DNA from: Bedellia somnulentella
Taxonomy: Eukaryota; Arthropoda; Insecta; Lepidoptera; Bedelliidae
DNA length: 64,000 nucleotides
Reading direction: 5' to 3'
NCBI GenBank assembly: GCA_963576735.1
Contig: OY755176.1
Coordinates: forward strand, 11,765,423 to 11,829,422
Shown: in pieces, positions 12,101 to 19,745 of the stretch
Position numbering within the stretch: position 1 is the stretch's first letter
How the letters are laid out: each line of letters begins with the position of its first letter
Program-made: the position numbers and the translations under genes
The notes under the pieces: model-generated
The model's input: the letters and a program-made list of their open reading frames with translations, nothing else
Told to the model about the DNA's origin: nothing
Database searches by the model: none

Positions 12101-13028
12101 CTGTTAAATAAAAACTTATTTAGCATATGACTGATTTTATAGACATTATGAAAAAGAAAACATTACTATTTATGTGTTTGTAAGGATGGTTGGGTGGCGT
12201 AGTATTAGCCTATTCAAGAAACCGCGGTAGTATTCAATTAAGTTTGAAAGGTAAACTTTGTTTGTGTTAGGATAAAAATAGATATTGAGCTTTGATTTTC
12301 AGCGGTAGTTAAGAAGTATCTTTTTCAACCTGTGATGGATGTATACCATTGATTTTACTAACTAAAGACCGTCAGTTAAGATATGTGTGATATGCAGTAA
12401 AGAGTTTTCCATTGATTCTACAGCCGGCCTGGTGTATATTTTAAGGAATGATATGACATTCAATTACTTTATTACCCAATATTGTGATGCTACATAGTAT
12501 TCACATACATACATACATATTCTCACGCCGTTAGTTCCCATTGGGGTAGGCAGAGACTATCGATCGCCACTTTGTACGATCCTGGCAAACCTCTCTAGCT
12601 TCATTCACATCCATCAATCTTTTCATACATGCTCTTTTATTCTTCGTACTTCGGACACCTGCCTTTTTGAGCACATTTTCTATTTGATTTAAATGTGTCC
12701 TCCGAGGTCGTCCTCTACTAACATTACCTTCCACATTGGCTCTATAGATCTCTTTCACCACTTTACTGTCATCCATCCTCTCTATACATAAAACTATGTA
12801 TTACAACCGTAATACATAGTTTTCATCCATGGCAATAAATAATTTAATGCAAATAATTAGTATAAATAAAAAATACTTACATGGTAGCCACGGAATATTG
12901 ACTTCTATTCGGTCCGAGCGCGCCCAATTGAAAGGATCCAGGATGCCGGCGAAAGCAGGTTGCAGACCAAGGAGGATGCACCACAGCATCACTCTCAGGT
13001 GACGGTTAGTTAAGTATAACCGACGCAT
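3077..13028 (-). CDS. Secreted pancreatic-type triacylglycerol lipase with PLAT domain, 14 coding exons, 553 aa
   Basis: Predicted to hydrolyse ester bonds of neutral lipids or phospholipids outside the cell, probably in the gut lumen or haemolymph. The spliced protein starts with a signal peptide (about residues 1-27, hydrophobic core [10 protein letters not shown]). It then has the N-terminal lipase segment with paired cysteines (CYDELGC, 56-62), the nucleophile elbow GHSLGAH (Ser206), the acid in GLDPAEP (Asp229) and the histidine in ACNHVRA (His318). Spacing matches the pancreatic lipase family. Cys289 and Cys316 bound a lid of full-length type. A PLAT/C2-like domain follows at about 396-517, then a basic Cys-containing tail. 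NET (52) and NIT (64) are possible N-glycosylation sites. Exons, 5' to 3': 12881-13028, 10074-10194, 9051-9198, 7776-7928, 7336-7425, 6905-7040, 5919-6131, 5401-5476, 4947-5083, 4524-4585, 4305-4381, 4036-4105, 3533-3657, 3077-3182. All junctions are GT/AG and the frame stays open throughout, so the gene looks functional. The triad is complete, which argues against the inactive lipase-related class. The exact substrate is unknown. Confidence 0.93.
3533..3657 (-). CDS. Lipase exon 13: end of PLAT domain
   Basis: Codes residues 478-518 plus two bases: VELSWEYDM, then [16 protein letters not shown], a typical PLAT end. Reading through the donor would hit TGA within one codon. The AGAGG|GTGAAT donor joins cleanly to exon 14. 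Confidence 0.88.
3840..3975 (+). mobile_element. Family B element, 5' part (lipase intron)
   Basis: Starts GCCGTGTAGTGCCGGCTTG and continues through TTTTTGGGCGATGCGGTTGG and GAGACCCATC, then departs from the family. It lies inside the intron between lipase exons 12 and 13 and lacks the 3' tail. Confidence 0.75.
4036..4105 (-). CDS. Lipase exon 12: PLAT segment
   Basis: Codes residues 454-477 ([20 protein letters not shown]). The frame reads on past the donor AAG|GTAGGT, but the exon 13 join restores family similarity. Confidence 0.9.
4305..4381 (-). CDS. Lipase exon 11: PLAT strand
   Basis: Codes residues 429-453 plus two bases ([19 protein letters not shown]). Acceptor TTACAG|GGA, donor GTTAA|GTAAGT. 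Confidence 0.9.
4524..4585 (-). CDS. Lipase exon 10: PLAT strand
   Basis: Codes residues 408-428. [14 protein letters not shown] is a PLAT beta strand. Acceptor TTACAG|AAAGG, donor TTCAG|GTAAAT. Confidence 0.9.
4947..5083 (-). CDS. Lipase exon 9: end of hydrolase domain, start of PLAT
   Basis: Codes residues 362-407 plus one base. An acidic linker ([12 protein letters not shown]) is followed by [14 protein letters not shown], the usual entry into the PLAT domain. Acceptor TTTCAG|TTT, donor TGTC|GTAAGT. Confidence 0.92.
5401..5476 (-). CDS. Lipase exon 8: Cys-rich end of catalytic domain
   Basis: Codes residues 337-361 plus two bases: [20 protein letters not shown]. These cysteines match the disulphide-rich end of the catalytic domain. 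Donor ATGGG|GTAATT. Confidence 0.92.
5720..5870 (+). mobile_element. Decayed family B element (lipase intron)
   Basis: Diverged matches to the family core, such as CGTCGTAAAACGGCTTAGGG, TTATTGGGCAAT and TTTTACCATCTTTTTGCC, lie in the intron between exons 7 and 8. Confidence 0.45.
5919..6131 (-). CDS. Lipase exon 7: lid and catalytic His
   Basis: Codes residues 266-336 plus one base. [16 protein letters not shown] is a family hallmark. The span Cys289-Cys316 is the lid loop, and CNHVRA gives the catalytic His318. Acceptor ATGGCAG|GG, donor ATAG|GTAAAT. Confidence 0.95.
6905..7040 (-). CDS. Lipase exon 6: catalytic Asp (GLDPAEP)
   Basis: Codes residues 221-265 plus one base. [13 protein letters not shown] places the catalytic Asp229 23 residues after Ser206. 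[16 protein letters not shown] is the strongly conserved segment that follows. Confidence 0.95.
7336..7425 (-). CDS. Lipase exon 5: nucleophile elbow GHSLGAH
   Basis: Codes residues 191-220 in phase. [18 protein letters not shown] carries the catalytic Ser206 in G-x-S-x-G. Acceptor TTTTCAG|AAAGAC, donor CAG|GTTAGC. Confidence 0.95.
7776..7928 (-). CDS. Lipase exon 4: [10 protein letters not shown] segment
   Basis: Codes residues 140-190 exactly in phase. [18 protein letters not shown] is the conserved strand and loop after the oxyanion region. [15 protein letters not shown] is the following helix. Confidence 0.93.
7962..8147 (-). mobile_element. LINE C internal fragment
   Basis: On the minus strand it encodes [20 protein letters not shown], then [20 protein letters not shown] and LRW. 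This is the segment directly N-terminal to the RWFGHIERMD block seen at 51.1 kb, where the [13 protein letters not shown] overlap is present. It has no 3' tail. It sits in lipase intron 3. Confidence 0.75.
8340..8695 (+). mobile_element. Family A tRNA-derived SINE (full length, lipase intron 3)
   Basis: The tRNA-like head has A-box-like TAGCCCAGTGGGTAGA and B-box GTTCAAATCC. The shared body includes GTTAACGGTGAGGGAAAACA, GTGACAGTGTATTCGTAC and CCTATCACGTGAGTAC. The 3' end is CCAACCCCTTCGGGGAT...GGCGTGAACG followed by (TTATG)n. A second partial copy of the head lies at 8318-8339. Confidence 0.85.
9051..9198 (-). CDS. Lipase exon 3: [10 protein letters not shown] and IIHGF segment
   Basis: Codes residues 90-139. 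It holds FILYT and MIIHGFID, the beta strand and oxyanion-side motif (IHGF) of pancreatic-type lipases. It ends at SNW with donor TGG|GTGAGA. The phase-2 join to exon 2 gives Arg90. Confidence 0.92.
9451..9705 (+). mobile_element. Family B element (full length, lipase intron 2)
   Basis: Complete copy from GCCGTGTAGTGTCGGCTTAG to TAGCCGTGAGTATATG and a TATG-type tail. Confidence 0.85.
10074..10194 (-). CDS. Lipase exon 2: N-terminal lipase segment
   Basis: Codes residues 50-89 plus two bases. It carries CYDELGC, NITRSW and [10 protein letters not shown], the family's N-terminal signature (Cys-x5-Cys, then a Trp and PxxP/PR motif). Acceptor TTCCAG|TT, donor CTAG|GTAAAA. Confidence 0.9.
10283..10470 (-). 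mobile_element. Decayed LINE C fragment (lipase intron 1)
   Basis: The reverse complement carries GATAGAGAGGATGGATGA and flanking matches to the part of LINE C that encodes [16 protein letters not shown]. Many indels are present. Confidence 0.55.
10768..10988 (+). mobile_element. LINE C 3' fragment (lipase intron 1)
   Basis: Reads [20 protein letters not shown] through [20 protein letters not shown] to SAYPNGN and stop, followed by GGCGTGAGAATATG(TATG)n. It is 5'-truncated. It is nearly identical to, and inverted relative to, the copy at 12499-12790. Confidence 0.85.
11113..11410 (-). mobile_element. Family A SINE variant (lipase intron 1)
   Basis: The body matches family A (GTTCACGCCGTATATCTC, CTATCGCCGTTTTGTACGAG) in reverse orientation. 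The tRNA-like head at 11340-11410 differs from other copies (GTCGGTTCGATCCCCGAG as B-box region; GATAGCTCCGTGGTAAGA as A-box region), suggesting a different head or heavy divergence. Confidence 0.7.
12499..12790 (-). mobile_element. LINE C 3' fragment (lipase intron 1)
   Basis: Open frame 12531-12776: [40 protein letters not shown] and [19 protein letters not shown], stop, then the GGCGTGAGAATATG tail in reverse. 5'-truncated. Confidence 0.87.
12790..12823. repeat. Perfect 15-bp hairpin
   Basis: AAAACTATGTATTAC, a 4-nt loop AACC, then its exact reverse complement. It lies in lipase intron 1, about 58 nt inside the exon 1 donor and abutting the truncated end of the LINE C copy. Confidence 0.85.
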
Positions 13029-13038
13029 TTTGATGCAC
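12881..13038 (-). CDS. Lipase exon 1: 10 nt of 5'UTR, ATG and signal peptide
   Basis: Codes residues 1-49 plus one base. The ATG is at 13028-13026. Just upstream, TTGCAG|GT gives an acceptor ending at 13039, so the ATG is not in the first transcribed exon. The donor is CCAT|GTAAGT at 12880. The ATG is preceded by ATCAAA, a good insect context. The hydrophobic run ending AFAG supports signal-peptide cleavage near residue 27. Confidence 0.9.
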
Positions 13039-13107
13039 CTGCAACCAATGGAAGATCTTGTTATCGTATAGCTTTTTACATTCCAAATTAAACAAAAAAA
13101 AATTGAT

Positions 13108-13245
13108 CAGTAGTGTCAGCTTTAAAACACACTAAATTCTTCTTGATGGTATCGTATAAGGTGACTTAGAGTATTGGGGCTTTTTAAGGAATTGTGGAGG
13201 TTGCGGTTAGAGATTCATCACCAAACATCCTTGTGACTCGTTGAT
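13108..13245 (+). mobile_element. Decayed family B element
   Basis: TAGTGTCAGCTTTAAAACAC, TATTGGGGCTTTTTAAGG and GCGGTTAGAGATTCATCACC follow family order with many changes. The 3' half is absent. Confidence 0.6.
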
Positions 13246-13524
13246 CTATCCACCTACGATTTTGTTGAAAAATATGCAATGATAGTTATTAATTTAATTT
13301 AATGTAGAATTTAGTCCTAAAAATATTCCTCATATACTTAACCTTACCTATATTCAAGGCTATAACTCCTAAAAAGATGTAGCCAGGGCGGAATTAACAG
13401 TTCTTAAAACACCTTTGAAAGTGTTAACAACACAACATAGTCAAATAAATTATCGTCGGTGTTGGGTCTAATATATTGTCACAACCGTAATTAAATATTT
13501 ATAAAACTATATGCTAGTAAGAGT

Positions 13525-13720
13525 ATGCTAGATGCACGTAAGAGGCAACTAACGGTATTGGGGCTTTTAAGGGATTTTTGGGCGATGCGGTTGGAGACTC
13601 ATCACCAACAACCTTTATTTTACCAAATTTCCCCACTCAACTTTCCAAAATGTGTAATTCCTTAGCTCTGGCTACCTCTTCTAGGGAATTATAGCTGTGA
13701 GTATATGTATGTATGTATAT
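13525..13720 (+). mobile_element. Family B element, 5'-truncated
   Basis: Begins within the family at CACGTAAGAGGCAACTAACG and runs through TTTTTGGGCGATGCGG to a complete GTGAGTATATGTATG tail. Confidence 0.8.
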
Positions 13721-14246
13721 GCTAGTAAATATAGAGCCATAACCATTATAAATGTAATAACTTATAAATAAATATACACTTTCCACAAATTTGATTTATC
13801 CCACAATTTGGGTTTTCTAAATTCACTATCAAATCACTTTGCCTTAACATGTATGAGATGAGACAAAAGAGGAATAACGGCATAATTACGCATAAATATT
13901 GCTACTTCTACATGTTGAAACTACATTTGTAAGTTAGATGTTTAAATTGCGCCTCGTCCAAGTATGCCAAACGCACAATTTTCCTTACATAATGTCTCTG
14001 GCATTGCACCAGTGATGTATTTATCGTATTTACTATGTCTCAACGGTTAATGAACTTAGACCTTTGCGTTACCTAATTTTACTGAATTGCACACTTTTGC
14101 ACTAATCCTACCCGTATAATACTCGTACGTATTTCTTCTTTATTCCTATTTATTTATAAATGCGTTTCATTAGTATCTGTAATTATTGACAGTGGGGCCA
14201 CTAGAGTCACAAATACTATAGTTTAAACATTGAACAATAACCTTAC

Positions 14247-14300
14247 CTCTTCACACTTTTGTAACATTCTTTTTGTGTTATCAAATCACTATGTTGGAAA
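14247..14300 (-). other. Possible non-coding 5' exon end of the lipase gene
   Basis: A strong donor AAGAG|GTAAGG on the minus strand ends at 14247. It could pair with the acceptor before the lipase ATG, giving an intron of about 1.2 kb. The upstream exon edge is arbitrary and no TATA box is clear, so this is only a candidate. Confidence 0.2.
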
Positions 14301-14483
14301 ATCCTTCATGCGCGAGGACTTCTCACTTATGCTTTAACTTAATCACTAACTTAATTTCAATGTGTTGCCCTCGTATTTAGTCAGAATTAATGTTTCTATT
14401 TCTACATTTAATATCTCGTATTATTATTTTTACAGTGGTACTGGTAAATGATTTTTCTGACATAAATGGTCTAAGTTGATTCA

Positions 14484-14845
14484 TAAACGTTCACGCCGTT
14501 TTATCCCCGAAGGGGTTGGCAGAGGTACCAATACTCCTGAACTCACATGGCAAGCGCCATCTAGTTTCCAGAGAAGGTACCCACGTTTTGCTTAGACAGT
14601 GTACTCACGTGATAGGGGGCAGGCCTATCGCCGTTTTGTACGAATACACTGTCACATGACTAAGTACAACTCAGCCATGTGGGTTTCCTCACGATGTTTT
14701 CCCTCACCGTTAGCAACCATGATAAATTAACCACACATATGACTTTAGAAAAGACAAACTGGTGTAGGCCCGTCCCAGGATTGGAACTCACGCCCTTCTG
14801 TTTTTCGGGCGGGTGTTCTTACCCACTGGACTATCATGTCGCACT
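14484..14845 (-). mobile_element. Family A tRNA-derived SINE (full length)
   Basis: Reverse copy from GTTCACGCC and CCCCGAAGGGGTTGGC to the tRNA-like head (GATAGTCCAGTGGGTAAGAA read on the minus strand). Confidence 0.85.
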
Positions 14846-15136
14846 GGACTAGTCTAAGTTGATTCATTTTCTGAATTCTCTTTGCGGTCACTTCTTTCAA
14901 CATCTTCAAGGTAAGTTGATTTTGCATTCAAAGTTGACATCTAATTTTAAATATAAGGGTGAATTTCCCAAGTGATGATTTTTTTTGTCCTCGTTGAAAT
15001 TCATATTTCAAAAAGAGAATACCGTTTTCAATTATTTATCAACGTATAGGGTAGGTAGTTACCTGACTGGGGCAAAAAGATTATTTGGCTAAGTCTATGT
15101 CTTTAGGTAGAAAATAAGACCTAAACCCAGTTTTTT

Positions 15137-15880
15137 CTCACATCGGTGCTGTCCCCCTACTTTTTTTACAGACAAATGTGCTTGTAAGACCACCAATAAT
15201 GTTAAATGTAGCTTAAAAATTATTCTAATCGATAGTGTATAAATCATTTTATTAGTAAATGATAGATTTTACTTTATAACTAGCGATGTTTTTTACTGAG
15301 TGGCACAAACATACTTGTCTTGGAATAATGTAGCAAATCGGTGGGTAAAATTTAAGTCTCTCCAATCTTGTATAAACCAGTCCTATGGCCTCCCCTCCCG
15401 CAAATTTGCTCAGATTTAGTGACGTGCGTAAGCGCAATCAGGTCGGACGTGTACAAGATCGCTGCGTTTTCCCGCCATAAACGTAAGTATTAAAATTTTT
15501 GGGTCCTGGACATTTTGTTGGTGGTTGCTTTATCTTGCTTAATTACTGGATTTTTTTTTACTTTTAACAAAGGCATTTATCATACTAGTTTTCATAACTG
15601 TTTTTGAATAGTGCCTAGATATAATATTTTTTCAGTAAACTGCGAAAAATTGTGCATTTTCTCAAGTCGGTGTTCTCATATCGGTGGAATCGGTGGCTTT
15701 TTTCCCCACCGATGTGATAAATTCCACCGATATGATAAGGAAACTTGGATCGGTGGCTTATTTCTCATATCGGTGCATTGAATTGTAAACAACGCATAGT
15801 TTTATCATATTGGTGAATGGACTTCTCATGTCGGTGGATGGTTTTATCATTTCGGTGGATTGATTTATCACATCGGTGTA
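15137..15880. repeat. Left half of the ATATCGGTGG motif island
   Basis: About ten copies of a short motif, TCAYATCGGTGG, occur in both orientations. Examples: 15137 (CTCACATCGGTG), 15661, 15675, 15706 (inverted), 15723 (inverted), 15763, 15801, 15824, 15844 and 15865. They are spaced 15-30 bp apart. Such clusters are known as subterminal transposase-binding repeats of DNA transposons. No transposase is seen between the two halves. Confidence 0.6.
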
Positions 15881-16069
15881 TCCTATTATTAGCGTCCGCG
15901 TGTAGTTACCATAGATTAACGATTCGTTTTTCTTTACAAAAATGAACAGAGCGCGGGAACGAGAAATGATAATTTAATGTAAACTGGCCCAGAGGAAGAG
16001 CATTTATTTGCAGCATAAGCCCGTTGTAGCTCACTTTATTTTAGTCATTAGAAAATTGGTGTTTTTTGT

Positions 16070-16300
16070 GTAATCTTTAGAATAAAGGTAACAAGGTATT
16101 TTTAGTTATATAATGGTTCCCGTGGGAATTTCAGGATAAAACATAGCCTATGTGTTAATCCAGGTTATATTCTATCTCTCCACCAAAATTGATTGAAATC
16201 CATACAGCCCTTTTTGCGTGAAAGAGTAACAAAGATCCATCCATCCTTACAAACTCTCGCATGTATAACCTTAGAAAGATAACTACCAATGTCCATACAT
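16070..16300 (+). mobile_element. Lepidopteran dispersed repeat fragment
   Basis: CCCGTGGGAATTTCAGGATA, TAGCCTATGTGTTAATCCAG and TGCGTGAAAGAGTAACAAAG, then CAAACTCTCGCATGTATAA, resemble a dispersed element I associate with many lepidopteran genomes. The assignment rests on general familiarity. Confidence 0.5.
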
Positions 16301-16369
16301 AGGCAATCTATAGGTGTAGGGGCCATGATCCTGTAGGAAATTTATGAAATGATATATCATCTTAACTCT

Positions 16370-16810
16370 ATTTCATACTTTTCCTAGGCAATGTAAAGAA
16401 TTCCTAAGCATTCTATAGAATGCCTGTTGAATCACTGGTAAACTATAAAATTTAATACCTATGCTACAATGGGAAGTAGGAAAGAGGGGTAAAAATAAAT
16501 GCAAGTGCGTAATAGACAAAGCAAAGCTGAACAAAGTAAAACGAAGCTCTACGGAGCCATCGGAGAACACGGAACGATGATGGGGAGTTTGCGGAGCTGG
16601 TGAAGTGGAGCTTCGTGGAACGGAATGAAGTGCAACGCAGTGAAATGAAGCCTCGCGTGTTTGGTTATTATCAGACACTGAAAAATTTACGACCGAAAAT
16701 GCAAGGTATATTTTTCACTAATTTTTAACACATTGCCTAATGTTTATTAGGCATTCTTTAGAATGCCTAGGCAAGGTGTACAGTCAATATTATTTCATAC
16801 ATTGCCTTAA
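16370..16810. mobile_element. MITE-like element bounded by palindromic GCATTCTATAGAATGC units
   Basis: The left part has GCATTCTATAGAATGC, a perfect palindrome at 16408-16423. The right part has AGGCATTCTTTAGAATGCCT at 16751-16770, with repeated TTGCCTA/TAGGCAA words around both. The interior is AG-rich and lacks a convincing gene. Confidence 0.5.
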
Positions 16811-16922
16811 ATACAGATTGCTTATAACATATGTAATACAGCTAGATTGGTAGGTACGGCTGCACTCAGAATCTAAACGGTATGACGGTAGATGTAAATA
16901 AACGTACGCAATTTTTGAATAC

Positions 16923-17520
16923 AAAAAAAAGAAAAAAAGAAAGAAAGAAAGAAGAGACGTTTATTCACATTTGAAATATTAACTACAACACAGTTTACTT
17001 GAATATTAAAATTATAAAAGAGACATAAAAAGTGATACAAAATAAAATAAAATAAATGAAACAAATGTGAATAGGTCCTGCCTCAGCTTATTTTTGTGCG
17101 TTTTACACACAACACTGATTTTCAGTCAGGACCCATTTGGAGTGACACATATAACATACATTTCATGATACATAAAATGATTGACAACAAAATAATAGTT
17201 AATTAAAAACGAAATACAAAAAAGTCGATCAATAATCTGGCCATACCCGCACACATAACTTGCATTCTTACTTAAAAAAAAACCACATAATAAACAAATA
17301 AAGAAAAATACTGATAATAAAAGATAAAAATAAATAAATATAATAATTGCATAGGTACACTATTTAATGAAAACAAATACATAAATACACATATGTATAC
17401 ATGAATACATATAATTATATCCTATTAAATGTGTAAAATGCACGTATATAATGATATATTTAGAATTCATAAACAATAAAGTATGCATATATAAATTGGG
17501 ATATGTAGGATTCGGGTCAG
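16923..17520 (-). mobile_element. 3' end of a non-LTR retrotransposon
   Basis: Read on the minus strand, a non-coding tail includes CCAAATGGGTCCTGACTG, CTGAGGCAGGACCTATTCAC and GTGAATAAACGTCTCTTC. It ends in a TTTC/TTTTTTC tract at about 16923-16952. This is similar to LINE 3'UTRs I associate with Lepidoptera. No ORF remains. Confidence 0.55.
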
Positions 17521-17596
17521 GGTATTTAAGGACGTATGTTCTGTTGAGTGAGCAAGATATTAATAAATTGTTTGTTATTAAAACACCTTGTAAAAC

Positions 17597-17838
17597 AGGT
17601 TATTCATTAATAATAAATAAAGAATAAATGAAGGAAAGAAAAATTTCGACACAGGCGGGAATCGAACCCGCGACCTCGGGTATACGCCCCGACGCTCTGC
17701 CAACTGAGCCACCGTGTCAATTGGCTGCCAGTGCGAAATTCTTCTATCCTTTATTTCTTTTACAAGTTTAAGTAGTGTTTGCGTTTCCTACCTCCGAATT
17801 TTAACTATTTATTCTTTATTTATTAGTAATAATCCCCA
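17597..17838 (-). mobile_element. tRNA-headed element enclosed by inverted repeats (copy 1)
   Basis: The inverted ends share AATAAATAAAGAATAAAT (left about 17607-17628, right about 17807-17830). Between them lies a well-folding tRNA-like sequence on the minus strand and TTTCGACAC/GAAATTTTT words. A related copy with the same layout lies at 60.88-61.14 kb. Confidence 0.65.
17647..17718 (-). tRNA. tRNA-like sequence, anticodon GTA position (probably SINE head or pseudo-tRNA)
   Basis: Cloverleaf by eye: 7-bp acceptor (GACACGG with CTGTGTC, one G-T), D arm GCTC..GAGC, 5-bp anticodon stem TCGGG/CCCGA, loop GCGTATA, and T arm GCGGG-TTCGATT-CCCGC. The anticodon would be GTA (Tyr). However, base 33 is C instead of T and there is no intron, which is usual in eukaryotic tRNA-Tyr. 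With the surrounding inverted repeats and a diverged second copy, a mobile tRNA derivative is more likely than a working tRNA gene. Confidence 0.5.
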
Positions 17839-17905
17839 CATGAGGTTTTCATGACCAAAAAGATTTAAATTAGGTTATTCATTAATGTTTTTAAAATTGA
17901 TAGAA

Positions 17906-18152
17906 TTATCATATCGGTGATTCGACTTTTCATGTCGGTGCCAAGTCTTCTCATATCGGTGTACATGAAAAACGATCGCTGGATATTGTATCATATTGGT
18001 GGCCATCAAAACTTAAACCTCGATATCTCCTTAGTTTAAGTAAATACTAATATGTAAGTAAGTGTAACGATATAAATACCCATAGAAGAATACATAACAG
18101 TTGGAAAACATGTATAAAAACATGATTTCAAAAAATTCACCGATATGATAAA
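17906..18152. repeat. Right half of the ATATCGGTGG motif island
   Basis: Motif copies lie at 17906 (TTATCATATCGGTGA), 17929 (TTCATGTCGGTG), 17949 (CTCATATCGGTG), 17991 (TCATATTGGTGG) and 18137 (inverted). Sequence between the two halves is filled by younger insertions. Confidence 0.6.
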
Positions 18153-19054
18153 AAAAACAGCATTTGTTGAAATTCACCAACCTTTGTCATTTAAACTGTA
18201 AGTCAAGATTTGAAAAGTTTTAGAAGATGTTATCACGCAACAATAACTTCAAGTTTTGAAGAATTGTTTGTATAGATACCGACGTAATTGTTTGATTTAT
18301 CGATGAATTTTTGTGATTTTGTTGTAATACTGTGACGATACCTTTGTTTAAAAAAACTTAAGGTGCCGTTAGTGCAGCGAACAGAGTTTTTGAAACATTA
18401 TAATGCGTATGTTTATAACAATATGGTTTTGAAAAAAATACATCAAAATCTTGAGGCTTTTCTGCTGTAAAATTGGCGATTCGAAACATGATTAATACAT
18501 TTTCGCTCGATAGAAAAAAATCGCCAACATACCTCTAATTACACTCTTTAAAATGGTTTTATATTTTATTTATTTTACCTACTTACATATAACTTGCATC
18601 ATAATTTGAGCATTTGTATTTCTAATAATAATTGGCGATTAGTTTTCTTTTTTAATAAATTCAATAAAACAAATATTTTAAAAACATCGATATCCGCAGT
18701 CCTACTCGTGCCCGAGCGCCGCCCGCCGCCCGCTCAGTGCTCGGCGAGCTGCTTTAGGGGATGGACCTATGTCGCGCGCGCCTTGTGTTACAGATCTTAC
18801 AAATTACGCGCGTGCGGCGCCGTTAGTGTGCGAGTGACCTATCTGTATACGATGCGCGTCAATGTAGGCGTGAGAGTGACCGTGCGTACGGTTAGCATTA
18901 GCAAATATAAAAGAATTCATTCAATTCATAGATTGCACTCATTTTTATATTTTATTGTTTAATTTATTAGGAATGGGAAAAAGAACAAAACCGTTAAAGT
19001 AACTTCTAATTTCAATTAATAATATTAAATAGTTACAGGTGTTAACTGAAAATT

Positions 19055-19292
19055 ATATACATACATATACTCACGGCTATAAATCCCTTAACGGGATAGC
19101 CAGAGCTTTGGAATGAGAAATTCCTCAGCCACTTTTGGAAGTTGATTTGGGAAAGGATGGTAATAATATATGATTTCGGTGACGGTTCTCCAACCACATC
19201 GCCCCAAAAATCACTTAAAAAGCCTCTATACCCTTAGTCGCCTCTTACGATCACGGGTAGAAATGGGGTAGTGTTATTCTAAGCCGACACGA
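19055..19292 (-). mobile_element. Family B element nested in the TTAA element
   Basis: Reverse copy from CATATACTCACGGCTATAAA to CTAAGCCGACACGAGAC, nearly full length. Confidence 0.82.
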
Positions 19293-19383
19293 GACGACAA
19301 AAGTTATTAAATTATCACTGTAACAATTTTGTTAAACTGACAGGGGTAGACAAATCTATCGTATCATTATATTTTATTCGATG

Positions 19384-19745
19384 ACGACATGATAGTCCAG
19401 TGGGTAGAACACCCGCCCGAAAACAGAAGGGCGTGAGTTCCAATCCTAGGTCGGGCCTACACCAATTTGTCTTTTCTAAAGTCATATGTGTGGTTAATTT
19501 ATCATGGTTGTTAACGGTGAGGGAAAACATCGTGAGGAAACCCACATGGCTGAGTTGTACTTAGTCATGTGACAGTGTATTCGTACAAAACGGCGATAGG
19601 CCTGCCCCCTATCACGTGAGTACACTGTCTAAGTCAAACGTGGGTACCTTCTCTGGACACTAGATGGTAGACACTAGAAGTATTTGGTACCTCTGCTAAC
19701 CCCTTCGGGGATAAACGGCGTGAACGTTTATGTTTATGTTATATT
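19384..19745 (+). mobile_element. Family A tRNA-derived SINE nested in the TTAA element
   Basis: The head ATGATAGTCCAGTGGGTAGA and box-B-like GAGTTCCAATCC are followed by a full body and the end CTAACCCCTTCGGGGATAAA, CGGCGTGAACG and TTTATG repeats. Confidence 0.85.

Noticed and set aside
14745..14927. Minus-strand ORF (also 19315-19545, 53219-53536, 54657-54962 with similar residues)
   Set aside because: These are translations of family A SINE bodies ([20 protein letters not shown] and similar), non-coding retroposons.
17647..17718. Ordinary functional tRNA-Tyr
   Set aside because: C at position 33, no intron, inverted repeats around it and a diverged second copy with the same flanks argue for a mobile derivative, although the fold is good.
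18594..18962. 122-codon ORF with Arg/Pro-rich segment
   Set aside because: Open only because of the CG-rich end of the TTAA element. No domain and no splice context.
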